NCBI RefSeq assembly: GCF_010998615.1
Contig: NZ_JAAEAH010000101.1
Span: 1-32,299 of the forward strand
Direction: 5' to 3'
DNA: 32,299 nucleotides
From: Myxococcus sp. CA023
GTDB lineage: Bacteria > Myxococcota > Myxococcia > Myxococcales > Myxococcaceae
The position numbers and the translations under genes were made by a program. The notes under the pieces were generated by a model, which had not been told where the DNA came from, did no database searches, and saw nothing but the letters and a program-made list of their open reading frames with translations. How positions within the stretch are numbered: position 1 is the stretch's first letter; the number at the start of each line of letters is the position of its first letter. Positions 1 through 9,601 of the stretch are shown here, piece by piece.

Positions 1-237
1 GGACGCAGGCGCATGCGGCGGGCTGGAGACGCGCCGTCGCGCGCGGCCATGAAGTTGGAGGAGGCCCTGGACGGACTGGCCTTCGAGCCTGGGCGCGGCG
101 ATGTGTGCGTGGACCTGGGCGCGGCGCTCCGGGGCGGCCCGGATGGCGGGAGGGAGGTCGTCGTGAAGGCCGGGAGGGGCCTCGGCGTTGATTTCGTGTG
201 GGGGACATTGCGTGGGCCGGGTTCCGCTTTACTCTGA
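1..237 (+). pseudogene. Remnant of an FtsJ/RlmM-like rRNA 2'-O-ribose methyltransferase (partial at left edge)
   Basis: The frame is open to the left edge and stops at 237. Its first part reads like the start of the SAM-binding domain of the RlmM/FtsJ family: a G-D-A-P-S-R-A-A-M-K-L-E-E-A-L stretch, then V-D-L-G-A-A, which is the beginning of SAM motif I. In the family this is followed by P-G-G-W and about 150 further residues. Here it runs instead into R-E-V-V-V-K-A, which resembles the segment near the C-terminus of such enzymes, and ends about 20 residues later. In the next frame the DNA after the motif reads A-A-P-G-R-P-G-W, which would also fit a frameshift. I infer an internal deletion or frameshift in a once intact gene. 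A short divergent paralogue is possible. The part left of the window is not visible. Confidence 0.4.
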
Positions 238-378
238 GCCGCTGAGTGGTGGGCGGCCTGCCGAGTGGAAGTTTCGGCGGACGCACGTGGTTTCCATACG
301 TTTCTCCCTTACACCTCCAGGGATTTCCCTTCACTCGCCGCCGTCCTTCGAGGATTCTCCGGCGAGAGAGCCGACCGA

Positions 379-3201
<2,823 letters not shown>

Positions 3202-3231
3202 GACGCGGGCTGACTGACAGGCTCATCGTGG

Positions 3232-3285
3232 AAGACGCCGGCGCGGCGCCAACCCTTTGGGGAGGCACCGCGCCGGTGCTGTCTT
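3232..3285 (+). terminator. Probable terminator after secA
   Basis: A long imperfect inverted repeat starts about 30 bases after the secA stop. The left arm (3232-3250) begins AAGAC and the right arm (3264-3285) ends GTCTT. The GC-rich interiors pair with a G-U pair and a small bulge, around a 13-base loop. There is no U-tract, as is common in GC-rich genomes. It would separate secA from the rpsB transcription unit. Confidence 0.6.
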
Positions 3286-3583
3286 GGCGGGGCGAAGGGG
3301 CCTCGCTGGGACGATAGGAGGGCGGGGGAGCGGCATGTGCCGTCCCTGCCCGGGCGGGCGGTGCGGCGAAGCTTGCGCGGCCCGGAGGGGTTCTGTTAAG
3401 GACGCCCCGCCCCACGGTATGGGGTCGGGGGGCAGTCGACCCCAGGCAGTACCCACTACACACACGTCCGTGCCGGTCGCCGGTGCTTCCGTGGGTGAGG
3501 GCCTCTCCTCGGAGAGGAACTCCTCCGCGGTCGTTTCGGCCGGAAGGTTTGCTCGGACGTGGCGGAACAACCGGAGAGACGAC
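3286..3583 (+). promoter_or_regulatory. Long rpsB leader with two hairpins
   Basis: Nearly 300 bases without a convincing gene lie between the secA terminator and rpsB. Two perfect hairpins are visible: an 8-bp stem at 3420-3427/3437-3444 with a 9-base loop, and a 6-bp stem at 3502-3507/3512-3517 with a CTCG loop. In other bacteria S2 represses its own rpsB-tsf mRNA through a structured leader. Whether this leader does the same is inference. I could not identify a convincing promoter in it. Confidence 0.35.
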
Positions 3584-4558
3584 ATGGAAACGCAGGACAC
3601 GCAGACGCAGCAGCAGGCGATGGCCGCCGCCGGTGGCATCACGATGAGGCAGCTCCTGGAGGCCGGTGTTCACTTCGGCCACCAGACGAAGCGCTGGAAC
3701 CCGAAGATGAAGCCGTTCATCTTCGGCGCGCGCAACGGCATCTACATCATCGACCTGCAGAAGACGGTCGTGATGGCCCGCTCGGCGTTCCGCTTCGTGG
3801 CGGACATCACCGCGCGCGGTGGCTCGGTGCTCTTCGTCGGCACCAAGAAGCAGGCGCAGGACGTGGTTCGCGAGGAGGCCTCGCGCGCCGGTCAGTTCTT
3901 CGTCACCAGCCGCTGGCTGGGTGGCACGCTGACCAACTTCAAGACCATCAAGCAGGGCATCGACCGCCTGAAGACGCTGGAGAAGATGGCCGAGGACGGC
4001 ACCTTCGAGCGCCTGCCCAAGAAGGAAGTCGCCCAGCTCGAGCGTGAGCGCGAGAAGCTGGAGAAGAACCTGGGCGGCGTGAAGGAGATGTCGAAGCTGC
4101 CCCGCTGCGTCTTCGTCATCGACCCGAAGAAGGAGCACATCGCCATCCACGAGGCGGGCCGCCTGGGCATCCCGGTCATCGGCCTGGTGGACACCAACTG
4201 CGATCCGGACGGCATCGACTTCGTCATCCCCGGCAACGACGACGCCATCCGCTCCATCAAGCTGTTCACCTCCAAGATCGCCGAGTCCTGCCTCGAGGGC
4301 GCCGCGCGTTACCGCGCCTCGGGCGCCGCCGAGCGCGACGAGCAGGAGGAGCGCGAGGGCCGTGACGACCGTGGCGACCGCCGCGATGACCGCCGTGGCC
4401 CGCGCCGTGGTGACCGCCGCGACGACCGTCGCGACCGGGGTGGTGACCGTGGCGGCGACCGCCGGGGCCCCCTCGTTGAGATGAAGGGTGCGGCCCCTGT
4501 CGCGTCCACCGAGCCGGCCGCCGAGGCCGCTCCCGAGGGTGAGGCGGCGGCCGAGTAG
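3584..4558 (+). CDS. rpsB: 30S ribosomal protein S2 with long Arg/Asp/Gly-rich C-terminal tail
   Basis: S2 binds late in 30S assembly and helps anchor S1 at the mRNA exit side. The product has 324 residues against about 240 in Escherichia coli. The core is typical: M-R-Q-L-L-E-A-G-V-H-F-G-H-Q near the N-terminus, K-M-K-P-F-I-F-G-A-R-N-G, R-W-L-G-G-T-L-T-N-F-K-T, and a final A-I-R-S-I-K-L-F-T-S-K-I-A block. From about residue 250 there is a low-complexity tail with repeated R-D-D-R, G-D-R-R and R-G-G units (to about 297), followed by an Ala/Glu-rich end. The ATG at 3584 follows GGAGAG closely. The first 17 residues, Gln/Thr/Ala rich, are also extra. The tail is in frame and uses the same codon style as its neighbours, so I take it as real. 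Confidence 0.97.
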   Translation: METQDTQTQQQAMAAAGGITMRQLLEAGVHFGHQTKRWNPKMKPFIFGARNGIYIIDLQKTVVMARSAFRFVADITARGGSVLFVGTKKQAQDVVREEASRAGQFFVTSRWLGGTLTNFKTIKQGIDRLKTLEKMAEDGTFERLPKKEVAQLEREREKLEKNLGGVKEMSKLPRCVFVIDPKKEHIAIHEAGRLGIPVIGLVDTNCDPDGIDFVIPGNDDAIRSIKLFTSKIAESCLEGAARYRASGAAERDEQEEREGRDDRGDRRDDRRGPRRGDRRDDRRDRGGDRGGDRRGPLVEMKGAAPVASTEPAAEAAPEGEAAAE

Positions 4559-4585
4559 CCGTCCCTTCCTCACGTCAGTGCCGAA

Positions 4586-4623
4586 GCGGCCGGGTGGCAT
4601 CAGTTCGCCAGCTCCCCGGCCGC
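4586..4623 (+). terminator. Hairpin between rpsB and tsf (terminator or attenuator)
   Basis: A perfect 9-bp GC stem is formed by 4586-4594 and 4615-4623 around a 20-base loop, shortly after the rpsB stop. It is followed by a pyrimidine-rich stretch with only three consecutive T. It could reduce read-through from rpsB into tsf. This is inferred from sequence alone. Confidence 0.45.
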
Positions 4624-4659
4624 CTCTGTTTCCCTGGTGCCGCAGTATCCCCTAGAACT

Positions 4660-4665
4660 TACAAT
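4660..4665 (+). promoter_or_regulatory. Possible -10 element upstream of tsf
   Basis: TACAAT, one base from the sigma-70 -10 consensus, lies 49 bases before the tsf start codon and just after the rpsB/tsf hairpin. No good -35 is seen at the right distance. A secondary tsf promoter is plausible but weakly supported. Confidence 0.3.
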
Positions 4666-4714
4666 GCTCCGCCCGGCGCAGTGCGCCTTGGAGTGGCGGA
4701 GGCAGGAGACGACG

Positions 4715-5368
4715 ATGGCCGAAGTTAGCGCCCAGATGGTGAAGGAGCTCCGCGAGCGGACCAACGCGGGCATGATGGACTGCAAGAAGGCGCTCGCCGA
4801 GTCGGGTGGCGACTTCGCCAAGGCCGAGGAGTGGCTGCGCAAGAAGGGCATCGCCAAGGCCGCTGGCAAGGAAGGCCGCGTTGCCTCCGAAGGCGTCATC
4901 GGCACCTACGTTCACAGCGGCCGCATCGGCGTCATCGTCGAGGTGAACTGCGAGACGGACTTCGTCGCTCGCAACCCCGACTTCCAGGAGCTGGTGAAGG
5001 ACGTGGCCATGCAGATTGCCGCGGCCGGCCCCAAGTTCGTCCGTCGTGAGGAGGTCCCCACGGACAACCTGGACAAGGAGAAGGACATCCAGCGCGAGCT
5101 CCTCAAGCAGCAGGGCAAGCCTGAGGCGATGCTGGAGAAGATCCTCGTCGGGAAGATGGAGAAGTACTACGAGGGCGTGTGCCTCGTGGACCAGCTCTGG
5201 GTGAAGGACGACAAGAAGAAGGTCGGCGAGATGATCTCCGAGCGCGCCGCGAAGATTGGCGAGAAGGTCTCAGTGCGCCGCTTCGTCCGCTACGAGTTGG
5301 GTGAGGGCATCGAGAAGAAGAAGGACGACCTCGCCGCCGAAGTCGCCAAGACGCTGGGTCAGGCGTAA
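4715..5368 (+). CDS. tsf: Translation elongation factor Ts (short form)
   Basis: EF-Ts is the guanine-nucleotide exchange factor that regenerates EF-Tu-GTP. The 217-residue protein starts with a UBA-like N-terminal domain (V-K-E-L-R-E-R-T-N-A-G-M-M-D-C-K-K-A-L) and has the family signature C-E-T-D-F-V-A-R-N, which includes the Asp-Phe pair that disrupts the Mg site of EF-Tu. The C-terminal subdomain ends in V-R-R-F-V-R-Y-E-L-G-E-G. It is shorter than the 283-residue E. coli protein and resembles the compact single-core form found in many other bacteria. The ATG at 4715 gives the standard M-A-E-V-S-A-Q-M start behind GGAGACGACG. An upstream in-frame extension reaching to 4637 has no support. 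Confidence 0.96.
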   Translation: MAEVSAQMVKELRERTNAGMMDCKKALAESGGDFAKAEEWLRKKGIAKAAGKEGRVASEGVIGTYVHSGRIGVIVEVNCETDFVARNPDFQELVKDVAMQIAAAGPKFVRREEVPTDNLDKEKDIQRELLKQQGKPEAMLEKILVGKMEKYYEGVCLVDQLWVKDDKKKVGEMISERAAKIGEKVSVRRFVRYELGEGIEKKKDDLAAEVAKTLGQA

Positions 5369-5400
5369 GGCCTCCGCGGTCCCCACGGGGCCGCGAGCCT
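5368..5400 (+). terminator. Hairpin after tsf
   Basis: An imperfect GC stem begins at the last base of the tsf stop codon. AGGC plus CGCGG and CCC on the left pair with GGG, CCGCG and GCCT on the right, with small bulges. There is no T-run. It could end or attenuate the rpsB-tsf transcript. Confidence 0.4.
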
Positions 5401-5586
5401 GGACGCAGGGCTGACAAGGGCCGCGCGCACCGGAGAGTCCCCTACACGGGGCGTCCGGGCGACGCGGCCCTCGCTTTTGCGGGTCTGATTGACCCCTCCC
5501 CGTGCGACCGCCAGCGGACGATGTGGGGCCGGCCCACCGACTCCAGCGTTGATCCCTCGCGGAGCGGGGGATAGAAGCGGTGGCGC

Positions 5587-6339
5587 ATGTCCTCCGACAC
5601 GAAGAAGCCGCTCCCGTATCAGCGCATTCTCCTCAAGCTCTCGGGCGAGGCCCTGATGGGGGAGGGGAAGTACGGCATCCATCCGCCCACGCTGATCGGC
5701 ATCGCCGAGGAAGTCATCGAGTTGGCGCAGGCCGGCGTGGAGGTCGCGCTGGTGATTGGCGGCGGCAACATCTTCCGGGGCGTCGCGGGCGCCACGGAGG
5801 GCATGGACCGCGCCAGTGCCGACTACATGGGCATGCTGGCCACCTGCATCAACTCCATGGCCATGCAGGACGCGCTGGAGAAGAAGGGGCTGCACACGCG
5901 CGTGCTGTCCGCCATCAAGATGGAGCAGATTGCCGAGCCGTACATCCGCCGGCGCGCCGTGCGCCACCTGGAGAAGGGCCGCGTGGTGATTTTCGCGGCG
6001 GGCACCGGCAACCCGTACTTCACCACCGACACCGCCGCCTCTCTGCGCGCCATGGAAATCAACGCGCAGGTCATCCTGAAGGCAACCAAGGTGGACGGGG
6101 TGTACAGCGCGGACCCGAAGAAGGACCCCACGGCACGGCGCTATCGGTCGCTGACTTACATGGACGTGTTGAAGCAGAATCTCAACGTCATGGACTCCAC
6201 GGCCATCTCGCTGTGCATGGACAACAAGCTACCCATCATCGTGTTCGACCTGACGCAGCGGGGCAACATCCGCCGCGCGGTGCTGGGTGACGGGGACATT
6301 GGTACGTTGGTGGGTGGCAGCGAGACGGTCTGGGCCTGA
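5587..6339 (+). CDS. pyrH: UMP kinase
   Basis: PyrH phosphorylates UMP to UDP with ATP in the cytoplasm and is essential for pyrimidine nucleotide supply. The 250-residue protein belongs to the amino-acid kinase fold. It has L-L-K-L-S-G-E-A-L-M at residues 15-24 for the phosphate-binding Lys, the I-G-G-G-N-I-F-R-G loop at 58-66, G-T-G-N-P-Y-F-T-T-D for substrate binding, and the ATP-site stretch K-A-T-K-V-D-G-V-Y-S-A-D-P-K. The length is standard for the family. It sits 218 bases after tsf and 38 bases before frr, in the usual proteobacterial rpsB-tsf-pyrH-frr order. Confidence 0.97.
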   Translation: MSSDTKKPLPYQRILLKLSGEALMGEGKYGIHPPTLIGIAEEVIELAQAGVEVALVIGGGNIFRGVAGATEGMDRASADYMGMLATCINSMAMQDALEKKGLHTRVLSAIKMEQIAEPYIRRRAVRHLEKGRVVIFAAGTGNPYFTTDTAASLRAMEINAQVILKATKVDGVYSADPKKDPTARRYRSLTYMDVLKQNLNVMDSTAISLCMDNKLPIIVFDLTQRGNIRRAVLGDGDIGTLVGGSETVWA

Positions 6340-6377
6340 GCCCCGACCCACCGGCAAGCACTCAAGGAGAGAACGCA

Positions 6378-6935
6378 ATGAGTGGAGACGTCGTCGCCGA
6401 ACTGAAGGGCCGTATCGACAAGTCGCTCGAGGGCCTGCGCACGGACCTGACGAGGGTCCGCACGGGCCGCGCCAGCATCGCCATCCTGGATGGCGTCCGG
6501 GTGGACTACTACGGCACGCCGACGCCGCTGTCGGGCGTGGCCAGCGTGAACGCGCCCGAGCCCCGGCTCATCACCATCAAGCCGTGGGAGAAGAGCGTCC
6601 TCAAGGACATCGAGAAGGCGCTGCGCGAGGCGAACCTGGGCATCAACCCGATGAACGACGGCGAGATGATTCGCCTGCCCTTCCCGCCGCTCACCGAAGA
6701 GCGCCGCAAGGACATCGCCAAGCAGGTGAAGACCAAGGGCGAGGAGTTCAAGGTCGCCATCCGCAACCTCCGCCGCGACGCGAACGAGGTGCTGAAGACG
6801 CAGCTGAAGGACAAGAAGATCACCGAGGACGACCACAAGCGCATTACCGAGGTCGTGCAGAAGCAGACCGACGCGGGCATCACGCAGGTGGATGAAATCG
6901 TGAAGAAGAAGGAGAAGGATGTCATGGAGGTTTGA
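6378..6935 (+). CDS. frr: Ribosome recycling factor
   Basis: RRF splits post-termination ribosomes together with EF-G. The product has 185 residues, the normal family length. It carries the domain I helix L-R-T-D-L-T-R-V-R-T-G-R-A-S, the domain II Y-Y-G-T-P-T-P-L, and the signature M-N-D-G-E-M-I-R-L-P-F-P-P-L-T-E-E-R-R-K. The start codon follows a good AAGGAGA at 6364-6370. Its stop codon overlaps the start of the next gene by one base (TGATG), so the downstream signalling-like gene is probably translationally coupled to it. Confidence 0.97.
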   Translation: MSGDVVAELKGRIDKSLEGLRTDLTRVRTGRASIAILDGVRVDYYGTPTPLSGVASVNAPEPRLITIKPWEKSVLKDIEKALREANLGINPMNDGEMIRLPFPPLTEERRKDIAKQVKTKGEEFKVAIRNLRRDANEVLKTQLKDKKITEDDHKRITEVVQKQTDAGITQVDEIVKKKEKDVMEV

Positions 6936-8581
6936 TGTCCTCCATCGTCCTCGCCGAGCCCTCCGCACCGGTGGCGGGCGTTCTGCGCCGCTATCTCGAA
7001 TCCGCCGGTCATGAAGTGTCCTGGGTGAGCAGCGTCGACGAGGCGCTGCGCACGGTGAGGGAACGCACGCCCACCGTCCTGCTGGCGTCCGGAACGGGCG
7101 CCCTGGACGGTGAGGCGCTGTGCCGGAGCATGCGGGCCGAAGGCCTCGCCGCGCCGGTGTTGCTGTTGTATTCGCCGGACGAGGAGCAGGCGGACACGCG
7201 GGCCGCCCAGGCGGGCGCGGACGGGTGCCTGGTGGGACCGCTGAAGCGCCCCACGGTGTTGACGTGCGTGTCCCTGCTTGTCCAGCGCGAGGAGGCGCTG
7301 CGGCGGGTAGGTTCCGAGGGAGCACGGCCGCCGCCACCCCCGTTCGATGGGGCGTCTCACGCGGGTGGGCCCCCTCCGCTGCCGGGCGCGTTGGGCGGGC
7401 GGATGGTTCCGCCTCCTCCGCCGCTTGACGGCGTGGATGCACCTGTCGAGAGCGCGGATGCGCGGGGCATGCCCCCTCCGCCGCCGCTCGACGAAGAGGC
7501 ACCGGAAGCGGAGAGCGCACAGGCGCGGGTGGTGCAACCGCCGCGCGAGGCGGATGCGCCGTTGTCCGAGGGCCGCGGCGCGGAGTCCGCGTCACTGCCA
7601 CCTGAGCTGGACGAAGAGCCCATCACGTCGCCGTCCTCCGAAGCGGGCAGTCCGGCCCCGGATGCGGGCGCGGCGCCTGCTTCGGCCACAGCGGAGACAC
7701 AGGCTTCCGAGGAAGACGACCTTCCACTGCTCCACGCGGAGCCAGAGGCCGACGATTCGGATGCCGCCGGGCACGCGTCCGAGGACGGGCCTGATGCCAC
7801 GGAGGCCGTCGCTGCGTCAGGAGCCGGTATCGAGCCGTCGTCCGCGCAGACGTCTCCGCCCGCGGCCCCGGCTATTTGGGCGGCGAAACCAACGGATTCG
7901 GGCGCTGTATCGACGAGCGCGTCTGACGCCGCCACCGCGAGCCCCGCGACACCGGCGGCCAGTGCTCAGCCTCCCTCGGTGGGGGCCCGGTATTCTGGCG
8001 CCTTCCCCGCGCTCGCCCCCACGCCTGTTCCAGGCGGCGGCCGCATCAGCCGGTCCGACCTGGCGGTGGTCGGCTCTTCTCCGGACTTCGAGTTCCTCAA
8101 GCGGCTGATGTTGATGGAAGTGAAGCGCAGCCGGCGCTACCGCTACCCCATCGCCGTGCTGCTGGTGGACATCGACAAGTTCGCGGAGAAAGCCGCGCCC
8201 CTGGCCCCCGCCGCGCGGAAGCTCGTGCTTGCCGAGGCCTTGGGACTGCTCGTTTCCGGAGTGCGCGACATCGACGTCGCCGTGCCCTTCGCGGACAGCC
8301 GCTTCGTCGTCTTTCTTCCGCACACGCCGCGCTCCGGCGCGCTGGTGGTGGGGCAGCGCCTGCGCGAGCTCATCAAGTCCCTGACGGCCTTCGAGGGCGC
8401 CAGCGCCTCCGTGGGTGTCGCCGTCTCCGAGCCCCCGCCGGGCCGTGGACCCGTGGCGGGCGCCCTGACCCAGGTCAGCTTCGGCAGCCTCCTCAAAGAG
8501 GCTGGAGAAGCCCTGCGTCGCGCTCAGGCCGCGGGTGGGGACTGGGTGGAGGCCGCGAGCGGCAGGACTCAGCCGGGATAG
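6935..8581 (+). CDS. Pseudo-receiver / degenerate GGDEF domain protein
   Basis: The 548-residue protein begins with a response-regulator fold (about 1-120: S-I-V-L-A-E-P-S at the start, L-K-R-P near the end). The phosphoacceptor region reads V-L-L-A-S-G-T-G-A-L-D-G, with Ala51 where Asp is expected, and the acidic pair near residue 8 is Glu-Pro. A Pro-rich, then Ala/Glu/Ser-rich, probably disordered linker covers about 125-370. The C-terminal part (about 385-540) is a GGDEF-like fold with L-L-V-D-I-D-K-F retained, but A-D-S-R-F (453-457) replaces GG[D/E]EF. Neither phosphorylation nor cyclic-di-GMP synthesis is expected, so a protein-binding or ligand-sensing role is more likely. The ATG at 6935 overlaps the frr TGA and has GGAGG at 6926-6930. 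An in-frame TTG at 6932 is the only close alternative start. Confidence 0.85.
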   Translation: MSSIVLAEPSAPVAGVLRRYLESAGHEVSWVSSVDEALRTVRERTPTVLLASGTGALDGEALCRSMRAEGLAAPVLLLYSPDEEQADTRAAQAGADGCLVGPLKRPTVLTCVSLLVQREEALRRVGSEGARPPPPPFDGASHAGGPPPLPGALGGRMVPPPPPLDGVDAPVESADARGMPPPPPLDEEAPEAESAQARVVQPPREADAPLSEGRGAESASLPPELDEEPITSPSSEAGSPAPDAGAAPASATAETQASEEDDLPLLHAEPEADDSDAAGHASEDGPDATEAVAASGAGIEPSSAQTSPPAAPAIWAAKPTDSGAVSTSASDAATASPATPAASAQPPSVGARYSGAFPALAPTPVPGGGRISRSDLAVVGSSPDFEFLKRLMLMEVKRSRRYRYPIAVLLVDIDKFAEKAAPLAPAARKLVLAEALGLLVSGVRDIDVAVPFADSRFVVFLPHTPRSGALVVGQRLRELIKSLTAFEGASASVGVAVSEPPPGRGPVAGALTQVSFGSLLKEAGEALRRAQAAGGDWVEAASGRTQPG

Positions 8582-8901
8582 ACGAAGTCCGCCCCGGTGA
8601 TGCCGCCGACGACGTCAGCGACGAACGACATCAACTCCAGGCCCCGGCCCTTGTCGTCCTTCCAGGTGCCGGTGGCCGCGTCGTAGTCGAAGTGGATGCC
8701 CTGACCCCGGCCCGCCACCCAGATCTGCCGCACGGCGCGCTGGGTGTTGACGATGCACTTCTCCCGCGAAGCCGCGGTGAGCGTCACCATGTCGCCGGTG
8801 CTGTCGGCTTCCAGGATGTCGGGGTCGATGGTGTCCGCCGCGGCGAGGATGCGCTTGAACGCGGCGGAGACCAACTGGTTGTAGCGAGCTTCGTCCATCA
8901 T
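8569..8901 (-). CDS. cyaY: CyaY/frataxin-like iron-binding protein
   Basis: The 110-residue product matches the frataxin/CyaY fold along its length: a first acidic helix (D-E-A-R-Y-N-Q-L then T-I-D-P-D-I-L-E-A-D), a strand block M-V-T-L-T-A, the C-I-V-N-T-Q-R-A-V-R-Q-I-W-V-A stretch equivalent to the I-N-R-Q...Q-I-W-L-A signature, and G-I-H-F-D-Y followed by a W-K-D turn and a last helix. CyaY proteins bind iron and regulate IscS-dependent Fe-S cluster assembly. No isc genes are nearby. I chose the ATG at 8901, which follows the GAGG formed at the end of sixA. The next ATG (8898) is equally possible. Its 3' end overlaps the 3' end of the upstream plus-strand gene by 13 bases. Confidence 0.8.
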   Translation of the reverse strand: MMDEARYNQLVSAAFKRILAAADTIDPDILEADSTGDMVTLTAASREKCIVNTQRAVRQIWVAGRGQGIHFDYDAATGTWKDDKGRGLELMSFVADVVGGITGADFVYPG

Positions 8902-8914
8902 GGCCGCAATGGCC

Positions 8915-9412
8915 TCACTGGATGATGTCGAGCACCTGCTGACCAGGGGCGGCGTAGAACAGGAACTTGAACGCCGGTGAAGACTCCCCCTCCGCGCGCT
9001 CCAGGCCGATGACGGTGCCCGGGTTGACGGGCTTGGGGAAGGACTGCATGCCAAGCAGATGGGCCGCCAGGGCGCCCATGGACGGCTGGTGGCCCACGAG
9101 GACGAGGTTCTCGTCCGCGTACTCGTTGAGCACCGGCTCCACCGCGCCCACGGGCATGTCGGGCAGCAAGCAGCGATGCACCTTCAGCGGGCCCTCGAAC
9201 TTGGCGGAGATGGAGAGAATCTGCGCCGTCTGCACCGTGCGAACCAGCGGACTGGTCAGGATGCGCCCCACGGGACCAATGCGCTCGGTTAGCGAAGCGA
9301 AATGCTGGGCGGTGCTGGTGCGGGACTTCGCGGTGAGGGCGCGTGCCTCGTCACCGAGACCCTCGGGGATCTCCGCGTCCGCATCCGCGTGCCTAACCAG
9401 GAAAAGCCTCAA
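8915..9412 (-). CDS. sixA: SixA-type phosphohistidine phosphatase
   Basis: The 165-residue protein is a short histidine phosphatase. It has the catalytic R-H pair (L-V-R-H-A-D, His8), L-T-S-P-L-V-R-T-V-Q-T-A carrying the second conserved Arg, and V-G-H-Q-P-S-M with His108. SixA removes phosphate from histidine-containing phosphotransfer proteins or the PTS protein NPr in other bacteria. The target here is unknown. The start is a TTG at 9412, supported by GGAGGG a few bases upstream and by the family's usual M-x-L-F-L-V-R-H beginning. The gene ends 13 bases before cyaY, so the two form a minus-strand operon. A good promoter candidate lies at 9444-9473. Confidence 0.88.
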   Translation of the reverse strand: MRLFLVRHADADAEIPEGLGDEARALTAKSRTSTAQHFASLTERIGPVGRILTSPLVRTVQTAQILSISAKFEGPLKVHRCLLPDMPVGAVEPVLNEYADENLVLVGHQPSMGALAAHLLGMQSFPKPVNPGTVIGLERAEGESSPAFKFLFYAAPGQQVLDIIQ

Positions 9413-9443
9413 ATTCCCTCCACCGCTTTCGACAGAACCGCGG

Positions 9444-9473
9444 TTCGTACACGAGCGCGGCAGGGTTGGTCAA
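9444..9473 (-). promoter_or_regulatory. Candidate sigma-70-type promoter for sixA-cyaY
   Basis: On the minus strand TTGACC (9473-9468) and TACGAA (9449-9444) are separated by 18 bases. Transcription would start near 9437 and give a leader of about 25 bases before the TTG start of sixA. Confidence 0.42.
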
Positions 9474-9487
9474 AGGTAATGCGGCGA

Positions 9488-9507
9488 TTGTTCAGTGGCC
9501 GGAACAA
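9488..9507. promoter_or_regulatory. Palindrome TTGTTC-N8-GAACAA, possible operator
   Basis: A perfect 6-bp dyad with an 8-base spacer lies in the divergent region between sixA and the lipoprotein gene, just upstream of the candidate sixA -35. Its shape fits a dimeric repressor or activator site. The regulator is unknown. A second hairpin (AGAGGCG-GGA-CGCCTCT) follows at 9524-9540 on the lipoprotein side. Confidence 0.35.
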
Positions 9508-9601
9508 CCCCACCGTGACAGACAGAGGCGGGACGCCTCTCACCGCCCAGGTTGCCGGAGCATACACGAGGGGCTGACATGTCCTGTCTGGAGGAACGCG
9601 C

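Noticed and set aside
265..378. Upstream extension of secA
   Set aside because: The 38 extra residues do not resemble SecA N-termini. The ATG at 379 gives the family start.
4360..4475. Repetitive DNA within rpsB considered as a repeat array or CRISPR
   Set aside because: The units are short, in frame, of varying length and encode R-D-D-R/G-D-R-R segments, with no spacer structure.
5489..5520. TTGACC upstream of pyrH as a promoter
   Set aside because: No acceptable -10 occurs 16-18 bases downstream.
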